Shown here: piece by piece, positions 1 to 8,894 of the stretch
How positions within the stretch are numbered: position 1 is the first letter of the stretch
Layout: each line of letters opens with the position of its first letter
Source of the DNA: Agrilutibacter niabensis
GTDB lineage: Bacteria > Pseudomonadota > Gammaproteobacteria > Xanthomonadales > Xanthomonadaceae
Assembly: GCF_042657165.1 (NCBI RefSeq)
Contig: NZ_JBHSNJ010000012.1
Coordinates: 1,736,001 to 1,800,000, forward strand
DNA: 64,000 nucleotides
Reading direction: 5' to 3'
Made by a program: the position numbers and the translations under genes
Notes under the pieces: generated by a model
Seen by the model: the letters and a program-made list of their open reading frames with translations, nothing else
Databases searched by the model: none
Told to the model about the DNA's origin: nothing

Positions 1-734
1 GCGAGCCGATGACCATCGTGCTCAGCGAAAAGGGCTGGATCCGCGCCGCCAAGGGCCACGATGTCGATGCCGCCTCGCTCAGCTACCGCGACGGCGACGG
101 CCTGCTGGCCGCGGTCAAGGGCCGCAGCACGCAGCAGGTCGCGTTCCTGGATTCCACCGGGCGCTCGTATTCGACCGTCGCGCACACGCTGCCCTCGGCG
201 CGCGGCAACGGCGAGCCGCTGACCGGACGCTTCTCGCCGGTTTCGGGCGCCTCGTTCCAGGCCATGGCCTCAGGCGAGAACGACACCCGCTTCGTGCTGG
301 CCTCCTCGCACGGTTACGGCTTCGTCACCCGTTTCGAGAACCTCACCGGCCGCAACAAGGCGGGCAAGGCGATGCTGTCGCTGACCCCGAATGCCAGGGT
401 GCTGCAGCCCGCGCAGGTCGCCACGGGCGAGAAGGACCGCGTCGTCGCGGTGACCAACGTCGGCCACCTGCTCGCGTTCCCGGTGTCCGAACTCCCGGAA
501 CTCGACAAGGGCAAGGGCAACAAGATCATCGACATCCCCAAGGCCAAGCTCGGCACCGAGCGTGTCGTCGCCGTGGCGGTGGTCGCGCCGGGCTCGACGC
601 TGGTGGTGAAGTCGGGAACGCGGACGATGTCGCTGTCGTTCAAGGATCTCGAGGAATACCTGGGCGCGCGGGCGACGCGCGGCGGGTTGCTGCCGCGGGG
701 TTGGCAGAAGGTCGAAGGCCTCGATGTCCAGTAA
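1..734 (+). CDS. parC: DNA topoisomerase IV subunit A, C-terminal part
   Basis: This is the 3' end of the gene; the reading frame is open to the left edge (frame beginning at base 3) and stops with TAA at 732-734. The visible 240 or so residues match the C-terminal beta-pinwheel region of ParC, for example the segment around 'MTIVLSEKGWIRAAKGHD' and the repeated blades ending in 'GFVTRFENLTGRNKAGK'. ParC with ParE forms the type II topoisomerase that decatenates daughter chromosomes; the C-terminal domain wraps DNA and sets substrate preference. The catalytic tyrosine lies in the missing N-terminal part. GyrA has a related C-terminal domain, but a GyrA-box of the usual type is not seen, so ParC is preferred. 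Confidence 0.9.
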   Translation, partial: EPMTIVLSEKGWIRAAKGHDVDAASLSYRDGDGLLAAVKGRSTQQVAFLDSTGRSYSTVAHTLPSARGNGEPLTGRFSPVSGASFQAMASGENDTRFVLASSHGYGFVTRFENLTGRNKAGKAMLSLTPNARVLQPAQVATGEKDRVVAVTNVGHLLAFPVSELPELDKGKGNKIIDIPKAKLGTERVVAVAVVAPGSTLVVKSGTRTMSLSFKDLEEYLGARATRGGLLPRGWQKVEGLDVQ

Positions 735-761
735 GTCGAAGGCCTGAGCGTCGAGTACTGC

Positions 762-1418
762 ATGGATCCGGATTTCTGGCACCAACGCTGGCACGACAAC
801 CAGATCGGCTTCCACCAGGACAAGCCGACACCGTTGCTGGTCAAGCATTGGCCGGCAATCGGCATGCCCATGGGCGCGAAGGTATTCGTGCCGCTGGCGG
901 GCAAGTCGCTGGACATGGTGTGGTTCGCATCGCAGGGCTATCGCGTGCTGGGCGTGGAACTGTCGCCCGAGGCGATCAGACAGTTCATCTCCGAGCATGG
1001 CGTGGTTCCGGAAGTGCGCGAATCCCGCTACGGCACGCATTACCTGGCCGGTGCCGTCGAACTGGTGTGCGGCGACGTGTTCTCGCTCGATGCCGACGCG
1101 CTGGCCGACTACAGCGCCGTGTTCGACCGCGCGGCATTGATCGCGTTGCCGCCCGAACTCCGGCAGCGCTACGTGAGCGAGGTGTACTCGCTACTGCCGC
1201 AAGGCTGCCGCGGCCTGCTGATCACGCTCGAATATCCGCAACACGAGAAGCAGGGTCCGCCCTTCAGCGTGACCGAGGCCGAAGTGCGCGAACTGTACAG
1301 CCGCGACTGGAGCGTCGAGGTGCTGGAGCGCCGCGACATCCTCGCGCAGCAACCCTCCTTCGCCGAAGAGGGCGTGACCGCGCTGGAGACGGTGGTCTAC
1401 CGGCTGCAGCGGCGCTGA
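762..1418 (+). CDS. tpm: Thiopurine S-methyltransferase family protein
   Basis: A 218-residue protein, the usual length of bacterial TPMT. It opens with the family signature 'MDPDFWHQRWHDNQIGFHQ' and carries the SAM-binding loop 'VFVPLAGKSLDMVWFASQG' at about residues 41-59, followed by 'VLGVELSP' and 'CGDVF'. Known family members methylate thiopurines and, in bacteria, selenium and tellurium oxyanions with S-adenosylmethionine in the cytosol. It starts 27 bases after the parC stop on the same strand and could be read from the same message. The true substrate is not visible from sequence. Confidence 0.93.
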   Translation: MDPDFWHQRWHDNQIGFHQDKPTPLLVKHWPAIGMPMGAKVFVPLAGKSLDMVWFASQGYRVLGVELSPEAIRQFISEHGVVPEVRESRYGTHYLAGAVELVCGDVFSLDADALADYSAVFDRAALIALPPELRQRYVSEVYSLLPQGCRGLLITLEYPQHEKQGPPFSVTEAEVRELYSRDWSVEVLERRDILAQQPSFAEEGVTALETVVYRLQRR

Positions 1419-1446
1419 CGAGGAAGGCGGGGCGTACGCGCCCGGC

Positions 1447-4425
1447 TCAATGGGTGAGCCGCGTCGCCGCCCATTCCGAGGCCGGGCGGGCGCGGGAGAA
1501 CAGGAAGCCCTGCCCCAGCTCGCAACCGATCTCCAGCAGGCAATCGCGCTGCTCGTCGGTCTCGACACCCTCCGCAACCACGTCCATCCCCAGCGTCCGC
1601 GCCATCGCCAGCACCGCGCGAACCACCGCCGTGCTGCCACCGCGCTCGCCCTGCTGCAGCGCGCTCACGAACGAGCGATCGATCTTGAGCGTATGCAGCG
1701 GGAAGCGATGCAGGTAACTCAGCGAGGAGTAGCCGGTGCCGAAGTCGTCCAGCGCGGCCACAACCCCGGCGTCGCGCAGGGCTTCCAGTGTGGTGCGCAC
1801 CTGCTCCGGATTGTCGAGCAGCGCGCCTTCGGTGACCTCCAGGCGAACGCGATCGTGCGCGAGGTGGTACGCATCGAACAGCTGCAGCATCTGCCGCGCC
1901 AGCAGCGGCGAGCGGAAATGCCGGGGCGAGACATTGATCGTGACATAGCCGACGTCGGCGCCCAGCTGGCCGATCGAGCCGCAGGTTTTTTCGAACATCT
2001 GCCAGTCGATCTGTTCGACGCTACCGCTCTCTTCGGCCACGCCCAGGAACGCGCCAGGCGCGAGGACGCCGCGTTGCGGGTGGCGCCAGCGCAGCAACGC
2101 CTCGTAGCCGACGATGTGTTCGTCGCCCAGGCGCACGATCGGCTGGAAGTGCGGTTCGAACTCGGAGCGCTGGATGGCACGGCGCAGGTCGCTCTCCATT
2201 TCCAGCAGTTGCAAGGCCTCCTCGTGGAGGCGCTCGTCGAAGATTTCGAACCGCTGGCGTCCGTGCGCCTTGGCGCGGTACATGGCGACGTCGGCATCGC
2301 GCAGCACTTCCTCCGCCCTGCGGTAGCGCGCATGCCCCAGGGCGATGCCGATGCTCGCCGAGGTGAACAGCTCCTTGCCTGCGATGTGCATCGGCTCGGC
2401 CAGGGACACGATCGCCCGCTGTGCGACGTGGCAGGCGTCCTCCGGCAGGTTGACATCCTCCAGCAGGACCGCGAACTCATCGCCGCCCAGGCGCGCCACG
2501 ACATCGAATGGCCGGACGCAGGCCGCCAGCCTGGCGCCCGCCTCCTTCAGCATCTGGTCGCCGGCCAGGTGGCCGACACTGTCGTTGATCACCTTGAAGC
2601 GGTCGAGGTCGAGGAACAGCACCGCGAAGCGATGGTCGGGGTTGCGCTCGAGCCGCGACAGCGAACGCTCCAGTGCGCTGTACAGGAAACTGCGGTTGGG
2701 CAACCCGGTGAGCGAGTCATGCATGGTTTCATGCATCAACTGCTGCTCCGCCCGTTCACGCTCGTTGATCTGTTCGCGCAGCTCGCCCACGACCAGGGCG
2801 AGTTCGCGCGTGCGATCCGCCACGCGGTGCTCGAGTTCGGCCTGCGCCTGCTTGCGGTCGAGCGCCGTGAGGATGTGCTGCGCCACGTAGGCCAGCAGCG
2901 CGCGGTCCTCCTCGCCGTAACGCTCGCTGGCGTCATAGCTCTGGACCAGCACCGCGCCGCGCACGGACCCCTCCGACACCATCGGAACCCCCAGGACATC
3001 CTCGGCGACGGCGCCGACGAAGACGCCTTCCGGAATGCCCAGCTGCACCGTCACCTGCGCCGGGCGCCCCATCACCGCACGACCGCTGCGGATCACCCCC
3101 AGCGTCATGGTGTCGCGCATGTAGGCTTCCGGGATTTCGACCTCCGGATCGACCAGGCCCGGGTCTTTCTCGTCGGCGTGGTAGATGAAGCGCAACGTCT
3201 GGCGCTCGGGGCTGTACAGCGCAATGATGAGATTGCGCGCATACATCAACTCGGCGACCACGGCGTGGATGCGGCGCAGCATCTCGTTCATGTCGAGCTC
3301 GCCGCTGGCGAGGTCCGCGATGGTGTACAGCGCAGCCTGCAGCGTCTCGCCGCGCTGGCGCTCGACCACCTCCGCCATCAATGCCCGGGTCCTGTCGTCC
3401 ACCCGCCGTTCCAGTTCTTCCAATGCCTGCTTGCGCTGCAGCGCGGTCAGGATGTGCTGGGCGACGAACCCCAGCAGGGCGCGGTCCTCCTCGTTGTAGC
3501 GGGCCGTGCGGTCGTAGCTCTGCACGACCACCGCCCCACGCACCACGCCCTCGGCGACCATCGGCACGCCCAGCCAGTCGGCGCTGTCCGGGCCGTACTC
3601 CCCCGAGGGCCCGATGCCGAACTGTTCCCGCAACTGCGCCGATGCCCCCATGGCCGGCTGGCCACTGCGGATCACCGCCATGGTCAGGCTGTTGTTCATA
3701 TCGACCTCGGGTATCTCTTCGCCGACATTCAAGGCATAGGGATCCTGCTGGTCGGCGAAATAGACGAAGCGCACCGTGGCGCGTTCCGGCGAATAGAGGG
3801 CGATGAAGAAATTCTCGGCATACATCAGCCCGGCGACCACGGCGTGGGTGCGCCGCAGCATTTCCACCATGTCCAGCTCGCTGCTGGCGAGGTCGGCGAT
3901 CGAATACAGCGCGTTCTGCAATTGCGCGGCCTTCTCCATGAGTCCGGTCGCGTTGCGTGCCGCCGCGAGTTCGATCTCGACGCGCATGCGCGAGGCCAGC
4001 AGGGTGAGGAAGTCGAGCAGCCCCGCCGGGGTGCGCCCCGGCAAGGCGCATGCCTCTGGCCATTCGGCGAGGAACACCGCCTGGGCGTAACCCAGCGCGT
4101 GCGCGATCCGCACCCATCCGTGGCGCGCCTCGCCGGCCACGCAGGCATGGCGGGCCAACGCCTTGTCTATCAGCAGGGCCTCGTCCTGCGACAGCGGCGT
4201 GGTGGGCCACTGGTGCCGGCGTGGATGCCCCCGCCGGGTGAGGCCGGAAACCCAGACCAGGCGCGCATCGCGACAGCCGAAGATCGTCTCCGCCATGCGC
4301 AGCACCAGCGCATCGACTTCCCCCGGCCGGGTAGGCGCCTCCGGAATCGACACCCCTTCCAGTTCGCGCACGCCGACCGGCCCGGAGCGTCCGGGCTTGC
4401 CCGACACCTGTGAAGACCTTGCCAT
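1447..4425 (-). CDS. Bifunctional diguanylate cyclase/phosphodiesterase with two GAF domains
   Basis: A 992-residue soluble protein without predicted membrane segments. After an N-terminal region of about 160 residues come two GAF modules (about 170-335 and 365-525) that are clear internal duplicates: both contain near-identical stretches such as 'IADLAS.ELDM.EMLRR.HAVVA.LMYA' and 'EEDRALL..VAQHILTAL'. Short coiled-coil helices link them. A GGDEF domain follows, with intact GGDEF near residue 646 and an RPFD inhibitory site just before it, then an EAL domain with EALLRW, NVSPRHF, EVTEGALL, DDFGTGYSSL, KIDRSF and EGVET. Both the cyclase and phosphodiesterase catalytic residues are kept, so it may make and break cyclic-di-GMP, or one domain may be regulatory. 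Ligand of the GAF domains is unknown. It lies 71 bases downstream of asnB on the same strand. Confidence 0.93.
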   Translation of the reverse strand: MARSSQVSGKPGRSGPVGVRELEGVSIPEAPTRPGEVDALVLRMAETIFGCRDARLVWVSGLTRRGHPRRHQWPTTPLSQDEALLIDKALARHACVAGEARHGWVRIAHALGYAQAVFLAEWPEACALPGRTPAGLLDFLTLLASRMRVEIELAAARNATGLMEKAAQLQNALYSIADLASSELDMVEMLRRTHAVVAGLMYAENFFIALYSPERATVRFVYFADQQDPYALNVGEEIPEVDMNNSLTMAVIRSGQPAMGASAQLREQFGIGPSGEYGPDSADWLGVPMVAEGVVRGAVVVQSYDRTARYNEEDRALLGFVAQHILTALQRKQALEELERRVDDRTRALMAEVVERQRGETLQAALYTIADLASGELDMNEMLRRIHAVVAELMYARNLIIALYSPERQTLRFIYHADEKDPGLVDPEVEIPEAYMRDTMTLGVIRSGRAVMGRPAQVTVQLGIPEGVFVGAVAEDVLGVPMVSEGSVRGAVLVQSYDASERYGEEDRALLAYVAQHILTALDRKQAQAELEHRVADRTRELALVVGELREQINERERAEQQLMHETMHDSLTGLPNRSFLYSALERSLSRLERNPDHRFAVLFLDLDRFKVINDSVGHLAGDQMLKEAGARLAACVRPFDVVARLGGDEFAVLLEDVNLPEDACHVAQRAIVSLAEPMHIAGKELFTSASIGIALGHARYRRAEEVLRDADVAMYRAKAHGRQRFEIFDERLHEEALQLLEMESDLRRAIQRSEFEPHFQPIVRLGDEHIVGYEALLRWRHPQRGVLAPGAFLGVAEESGSVEQIDWQMFEKTCGSIGQLGADVGYVTINVSPRHFRSPLLARQMLQLFDAYHLAHDRVRLEVTEGALLDNPEQVRTTLEALRDAGVVAALDDFGTGYSSLSYLHRFPLHTLKIDRSFVSALQQGERGGSTAVVRAVLAMARTLGMDVVAEGVETDEQRDCLLEIGCELGQGFLFSRARPASEWAATRLTH

Positions 4426-4496
4426 GCCACCCTAACCAACGCTGCAACGAGCGGAATGCGGCCGCTCGCCGGGACTGATCGCTGGCGGGATTGCGG

Positions 4497-6191
4497 CTAC
4501 GCGAGCGCAGCCGGGTGCACGTCCGCAATGGCGCGTCCCGAAGGATCCGCCGCGTTGGCAAATGCGGCGTCCCAGGCGATCGCCGCCGGCGATGAACACG
4601 CAATCGACTTGCCGCCCGGTACCGTCTGCGCGCACGCGACGCCCGGGAAGAACTGCTCGAAGACATGCCGGTACAGGTACGCCTCCTTGGTCTGCGGCGG
4701 ATTGACCGGGAAGCGGCTTGCGGCCGCGGCGAACACCCGGTCGCTCACCTGCGCCTGGGCATGCGCCTTGAGCCCGTCGATCCAGCCGTAGCCGACGCCG
4801 TCGCTGAACTGCTCCTTCTGCCGCCACAGGATCGAATCGGGCAGATAGCCTTCGAACGCCTCGCGCAGGATCGACTTCTCGATCCGCCGCACGCCATCGG
4901 GGCCCGGGGCGGCCATCTTGAACTTCGCATCCATGCGCATGGCCACATCGAGGAACTCGACATCGAGGAACGGCACGCGCGGCTCCACGCCCCAGGCCAT
5001 CATCGACTTGTTGGCGCGCAGGCAATCGTAGTTGTGGAGGGCATCGAGCTTGCGGATCGTCTCCTCGTGGAACTCGCGCGCGTTCGGCGCCTTGTGGAAG
5101 TAGAGATAGCCACCGAACACCTCGTCGCTGCCTTCGCCCGACAGAACCATCTTCACGCCCATCGCCTTGATCCGCCGCGCCAGCAGGAACATGGGCGTGG
5201 ATGCGCGGATCGTGGTGACGTCGTAGGTCTCGATGTGGCGGATCACCTCGGGCAATGCATCCAGGCCTTCCTCGAAGGTGTAGGTGAAGCCGTGGTGCAC
5301 CGTCCCCAGCGCTTTGGCCGCCACCTCGGCCGCCGCGAGGTCGGGCGAGCCCTCGAGCCCGATCGCGAAGGAATGCAACCGCGGCCACCACGCCTCCGCC
5401 TTGTCGTCCTCCTCGATGCGGCGGCGGGCATAGCGCGCCGCGACGGCCGCGACCAGCGAGGAGTCCAGGCCGCCCGACAGCAGCACGCCGTAGGGCACGT
5501 CGCTCATCAGCTGGCGGTGCACCGCGCGCTCGAACGCCTCGCGCAGCTCCTGCTTCGCCACTTCCACGCCCCTCGTCGCGTCGTGCTCGCGCCACGGCTT
5601 GACGTAATAGCGCACCAGCTCGCCACTGGCACTGTCGAAGTAGTGGCCGGGCGGGAACTGCGCGACGTCGGCGCAGGTATCGGCCAGGGCCTTCATTTCC
5701 GAGGCAACGCACAGGCGCCCGTCGCGATCGTGCCCCCAATACAGCGGGCAGACGCCGATCGGGTCGCGTGCGATCAGGACGCGCTGCCGCGTGCGATCCC
5801 ACAGCGCGAACGCGAAGATGCCATTGAGCGCGTTCAACCACGCCGCTGCGTCGTGCTGGTCGCGGTACAGCGCGCTGATCACTTCGCAGTCCGAGCCGGT
5901 CTGGAAGGCGTATGGCGTGGCCAGTTGCTTCTCGAGGTCGCGGTGGTTGTAGATCTCGCCGTTCACCGCCAGCACGAGTTCGCCGTCGCCCGAACGCAAT
6001 GGCTGCGAGCCACCGGCGGGATCGACGATGGCCAGGCGTTCGTGGACGAGGATCGCGCCTTCGTCCAGATGCACGCCGCTCCAGTCCGGGCCGCGATGGC
6101 GCTGCCGTTGCGAGAGTTCCAGCGCGCGCAGGCGCAGGCCGTGGAGGTCGTCACCGGCCTGCAGGCCGAAGATGCCGAGGATGGAACACAT
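4497..6191 (-). CDS. asnB: Asparagine synthase (glutamine-hydrolysing), AsnB type
   Basis: A 564-residue class-B asparagine synthetase. It starts MCSILGIFGLQ, giving the catalytic Cys2 of the Ntn glutaminase domain after Met removal; this and an AGGAG ribosome site 9 bases upstream fix the start at 6191 rather than an in-frame start 15 codons earlier. The glutaminase domain (about 2-200) is followed by the synthetase domain with the PP-loop 'LLSGGLDSSLVAA' and 'LSGEGSDEVFGGY'. It converts aspartate, glutamine and ATP to asparagine, glutamate, AMP and pyrophosphate in the cytosol. A long upstream leader with an Asn-rich peptide and terminator (6242-6431) suggests control by asparaginyl-tRNA charging. 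Confidence 0.96.
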   Translation of the reverse strand: MCSILGIFGLQAGDDLHGLRLRALELSQRQRHRGPDWSGVHLDEGAILVHERLAIVDPAGGSQPLRSGDGELVLAVNGEIYNHRDLEKQLATPYAFQTGSDCEVISALYRDQHDAAAWLNALNGIFAFALWDRTRQRVLIARDPIGVCPLYWGHDRDGRLCVASEMKALADTCADVAQFPPGHYFDSASGELVRYYVKPWREHDATRGVEVAKQELREAFERAVHRQLMSDVPYGVLLSGGLDSSLVAAVAARYARRRIEEDDKAEAWWPRLHSFAIGLEGSPDLAAAEVAAKALGTVHHGFTYTFEEGLDALPEVIRHIETYDVTTIRASTPMFLLARRIKAMGVKMVLSGEGSDEVFGGYLYFHKAPNAREFHEETIRKLDALHNYDCLRANKSMMAWGVEPRVPFLDVEFLDVAMRMDAKFKMAAPGPDGVRRIEKSILREAFEGYLPDSILWRQKEQFSDGVGYGWIDGLKAHAQAQVSDRVFAAAASRFPVNPPQTKEAYLYRHVFEQFFPGVACAQTVPGGKSIACSSPAAIAWDAAFANAADPSGRAIADVHPAALA

Positions 6192-6241
6192 GGGAGGACT
6201 CCTGGGTTGTCGGTCGGGTGGGATTCGGGAAGCCAAGAACG

Positions 6242-6269
6242 AAAAAGCCCGCGCTTTTGGCGCGGGCTT
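6242..6269 (-). terminator. Intrinsic terminator in the asnB leader (attenuator)
   Basis: Read on the minus strand, an 8-bp perfect GC stem (GCCCGCGC / GCGCGGGC, bases 6260-6267 and 6247-6254, extendable by two A-T pairs) with a 5-base loop is followed directly by TTTTTC. It lies 50 bases upstream of the asnB start codon and about 30 bases after the stop of the Asn-rich leader peptide, so it sits inside the asnB transcript rather than after a gene. The acylase gene across the gap runs the other way, so the hairpin cannot be serving as its 3' terminator. I read it as the attenuator terminator of asnB. Confidence 0.8.
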
Positions 6270-6299
6270 CGTGAGCGATTGAGCGGTCTGTAACGCGCG

Positions 6300-6431
6300 C
6301 TAATCGCCGGCCCGCGGAAGGCTGGCGTTATTGCGGTTGTTATTGACGTGCTGGATGAGAGCCGGGCCAGCCACGGGCATGCGACCGCCGGGGGCGGAAC
6401 GGATGCGGGCAAGGGCCTGGAGGGACGTCAT
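6300..6431 (-). CDS. Asn-rich leader peptide of asnB
   Basis: A 43-codon open frame, ATG at 6431 with AGGA eight bases upstream, ending in TAG at 6302-6300. Residues 29-36 read VNNNRNNA: five asparagine codons (AAT AAC AAC - AAT AAC, bases 6327-6344) within six, in a high-GC genome where Asn is uncommon. The terminator at 6242-6269 follows. A segment just downstream of the Asn codons (6310-6316) is complementary to the 5' arm of the terminator stem, and an earlier segment (about 6362-6367) is complementary to the same segment. This is the layout of classical amino-acid leader attenuators (trp, his, leu type); a ribosome stalled on Asn codons would favour the antiterminator. Function is inferred, not shown. 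Confidence 0.75.
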   Translation of the reverse strand: MTSLQALARIRSAPGGRMPVAGPALIQHVNNNRNNASLPRAGD

Positions 6432-6531
6432 GGATCGATCCTGCTTGAGGCCGCCGCCGGTTGCAAGCAAATGTTTCCGCTGCAACGGACATCGCCGCGA
6501 CATCGGCTAAGCTCCGGCGCGGAGGGAAATC

Positions 6532-8892
6532 ATGGCGAAATGGATCAGACGCGGGCTGCTGGCCCTGTTGTTGCTGCTTGTTGTCGTCGCATTGTCGGCG
6601 TGGTGGCTGCTGCGCGGCAGCCTGCCCCGGCTCGAAGGCGAACTGGCCGTCCCCGGGCTGTCGGCACCGGTCGCGGTGCAGCGGGACAAGTTGGGCGTGG
6701 TCACCATCGACGCGGCCAACGAGGCCGATGCGATGCGCGCATTAGGCTACGTGCACGCGCAGGAACGCTACTTCGAGATGGACCTGCTGCGGCGCACCGC
6801 AGCCGGCGAGCTGGCCGGGCTGTTCGGGCCCATCGCCGTCGATGTCGACAGGGAACATCGCATCCATCGCTTCCGTGCGCGCGTCGACGCCAACCTCGAC
6901 GCCATCATCGGCACGCACCAGCCAGGAATGCAGGCTTACGTCGACGGCGTCAACGCCGGCCTGCGCGACCTCAAGGTCCGCCCGTGGCCGTACCTGCTGC
7001 TGCGCACGCAGCCGCAGCCGTGGCAGCTCAGCGATTCGCCGCTGGTGGCCTACGCGATGTACTTCGACCTGCAGGACGGCGGCAACGCGCGCGAACTCGC
7101 ACTGTGGAAGATGCGCCCACACCTGCCCGCCGCGCTGTTCAGGCTGCTTACCCATGACGGCAGCCAGTGGGATGCGCCATTGACCGGCGGCCCGCGCGGC
7201 GATGCCGTTCTTCCGGGTGCCGATGAAATCGACCTGCGCAAACTTCCATATCCAGAACTCCCCGGTGACGCGCAACCGACGCCGCGTGTGATCGGCAGCA
7301 ACAACTTCGCCGTGTCCGGCGAACTGACCCGCGACGCCCGCGCGATCGTGGCCGACGACATGCACCTGGGCCTGCGTGCGCCGAACATCTGGTTCCGCAC
7401 CCAGCTGCGCTATCCCGACGCGAAGGCGCCAGTGGGCCGCGTGGACATCGGCGGCTTCACCCTGCCGGGCCTGCCGTTCGTCGTGGTCGGCAGCAACGGC
7501 CACGTCGCGTGGGCCTTCACCAACAGCTACATCGACACGCTCGACTGGGCCGTGCAGGACGTATGCGATGCGAAGACGGCAGCGGCCTGCGTACCGTCGG
7601 TGCATCACCGCGAGACCATCGCCGTGGCGGGTGCCGCGCCCGTCGACTTCGACGTCGAGGAAACGGCCTGGGGTCCGGTCATGGCGCACGATGCACGCGG
7701 ACGCGCGCTGGCCCTGCGCTGGGTGGCGCACCTGCCGGGGTCGCTCAACTTCAATCTCGCCGAACTGGCGCGCGCGCGGTCGCTGGACGAAGCCGCGGCC
7801 ATCACCCGTGGCGCGGCGATCCCCACGCAGAACATGCTGCTTGCCGACCGAGCAGGCGCGATCGGCTGGCGTTGGCTCGGGCCCGTCGCCAACCGAGGCG
7901 CCGGGTGCGATGGAAGCGCGCCGATCGAGTTCATCGGCGCGGCCACGCCCTGCCCCGCCTGGACGATCAGTACTGCACGCGCTCCGTTGCTGTTGCCGAC
8001 GCATGGCCGGCTGTGGACCGGCAACAACCGCGTCGTCGGCGATGAACTGCTCCGGATCGCCGGCGACGGCGGCAGCACGCTCGGGGCGCGGGCGAAGCAG
8101 ATCCGCGACGACCTGTTCGCGAAGCAGCGCCTGGATGAACGCGACATGCTCGCGATCCAGCTCGACGATCGCGCTGTGTTCCTGCAACGGTGGTGGCAGT
8201 TGCTGCGCGACGAAGCCGCGCGCACCAGGTCTCCGGCACTGGGCGAACTCGCGACCGCGGCCGCAACCTGGCAGGGCCGGGCGAGCACGGAATCAGTCAG
8301 CTATCGCGTCACGCGGGCATGGCGGAAAGCGGTGAGCGATCGCGTGGTCGATGGCCTGACCGCGCCGGCACAGGTCGCCCAGGGCAAGGACTTCGTGCTG
8401 CCGGGACTGCAGCAGCAGGAGAGCTTCGTGTGGCCGCTGCTGGCGCAGCGCCCGGCACACCTGTTGTCGCCGCGCTACGCCAACTGGGATGCGCTGCTTG
8501 AGGACGCCGCGCGTGAAGTCCGCGACGGATTGAAGGAAAAAGGCCCGCTGTCGGCCCGCACCTGGGGCGAACAGAACACGGCACGCATCTGCCATCCGCT
8601 CGCGCGCGCCCTGCCCTCATTCGCGCGCGGCGCGCTGTGCATGCCTTTCGACCAGCTCGCGGGCGATGTCGCGATGCCGCGCGTGCAGGCACCCGACTTC
8701 GGCGCCTCCGAACGCATGGTGGTGTCGCCCGGGCACGAAGCCGACGGCATCATCCACATGCCCGGCGGCCAGAGCGGCCACCCGTTGTCGCCGTTCTGGG
8801 GCGCGGGCCATGCAGACTGGGTGCAGGGCCGGCCGACGCCGTTCCTGCCGGGACCTGCGCGATACACGCTGCGGATGCAGCCCGCGAAATGA
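6532..8892 (+). CDS. Penicillin acylase family protein (Ntn hydrolase)
   Basis: A 786-residue protein with an N-terminal hydrophobic anchor or signal (about residues 8-30, 'LLALLLLLVVVALSAWWLL'). The alpha-chain region contains 'GYVHAQERYFEMDLLRR', typical of the family. The segment 'VIGSNNFAVSG' supplies the autocatalytic nucleophile Ser256 at the start of the beta chain, after a linker that would be excised. Known members cleave amide bonds of beta-lactams or acyl-homoserine lactones in the periplasm; which applies here cannot be read from the sequence. The start has GGAGGG seven bases upstream. It is divergent from the asnB leader, and 'GCTAAGCT' at about 6508-6515 could be its -10 region. 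Confidence 0.92.
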   Translation: MAKWIRRGLLALLLLLVVVALSAWWLLRGSLPRLEGELAVPGLSAPVAVQRDKLGVVTIDAANEADAMRALGYVHAQERYFEMDLLRRTAAGELAGLFGPIAVDVDREHRIHRFRARVDANLDAIIGTHQPGMQAYVDGVNAGLRDLKVRPWPYLLLRTQPQPWQLSDSPLVAYAMYFDLQDGGNARELALWKMRPHLPAALFRLLTHDGSQWDAPLTGGPRGDAVLPGADEIDLRKLPYPELPGDAQPTPRVIGSNNFAVSGELTRDARAIVADDMHLGLRAPNIWFRTQLRYPDAKAPVGRVDIGGFTLPGLPFVVVGSNGHVAWAFTNSYIDTLDWAVQDVCDAKTAAACVPSVHHRETIAVAGAAPVDFDVEETAWGPVMAHDARGRALALRWVAHLPGSLNFNLAELARARSLDEAAAITRGAAIPTQNMLLADRAGAIGWRWLGPVANRGAGCDGSAPIEFIGAATPCPAWTISTARAPLLLPTHGRLWTGNNRVVGDELLRIAGDGGSTLGARAKQIRDDLFAKQRLDERDMLAIQLDDRAVFLQRWWQLLRDEAARTRSPALGELATAAATWQGRASTESVSYRVTRAWRKAVSDRVVDGLTAPAQVAQGKDFVLPGLQQQESFVWPLLAQRPAHLLSPRYANWDALLEDAAREVRDGLKEKGPLSARTWGEQNTARICHPLARALPSFARGALCMPFDQLAGDVAMPRVQAPDFGASERMVVSPGHEADGIIHMPGGQSGHPLSPFWGAGHADWVQGRPTPFLPGPARYTLRMQPAK

Positions 8893-8894
8893 GC

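Noticed and set aside
1450..4413. A 987-codon open frame on the plus strand opposite the GGDEF-EAL gene.
   Set aside because: It is the antisense shadow of a real gene in high-GC DNA; its translation is Arg/His/Gln-rich low-complexity text with no domain, while the minus strand shows complete catalytic motifs.
4665..6293. A 542-codon plus-strand frame opposite asnB.
   Set aside because: Antisense shadow; composition is biased and the frame runs through the attenuator region without a start signal.
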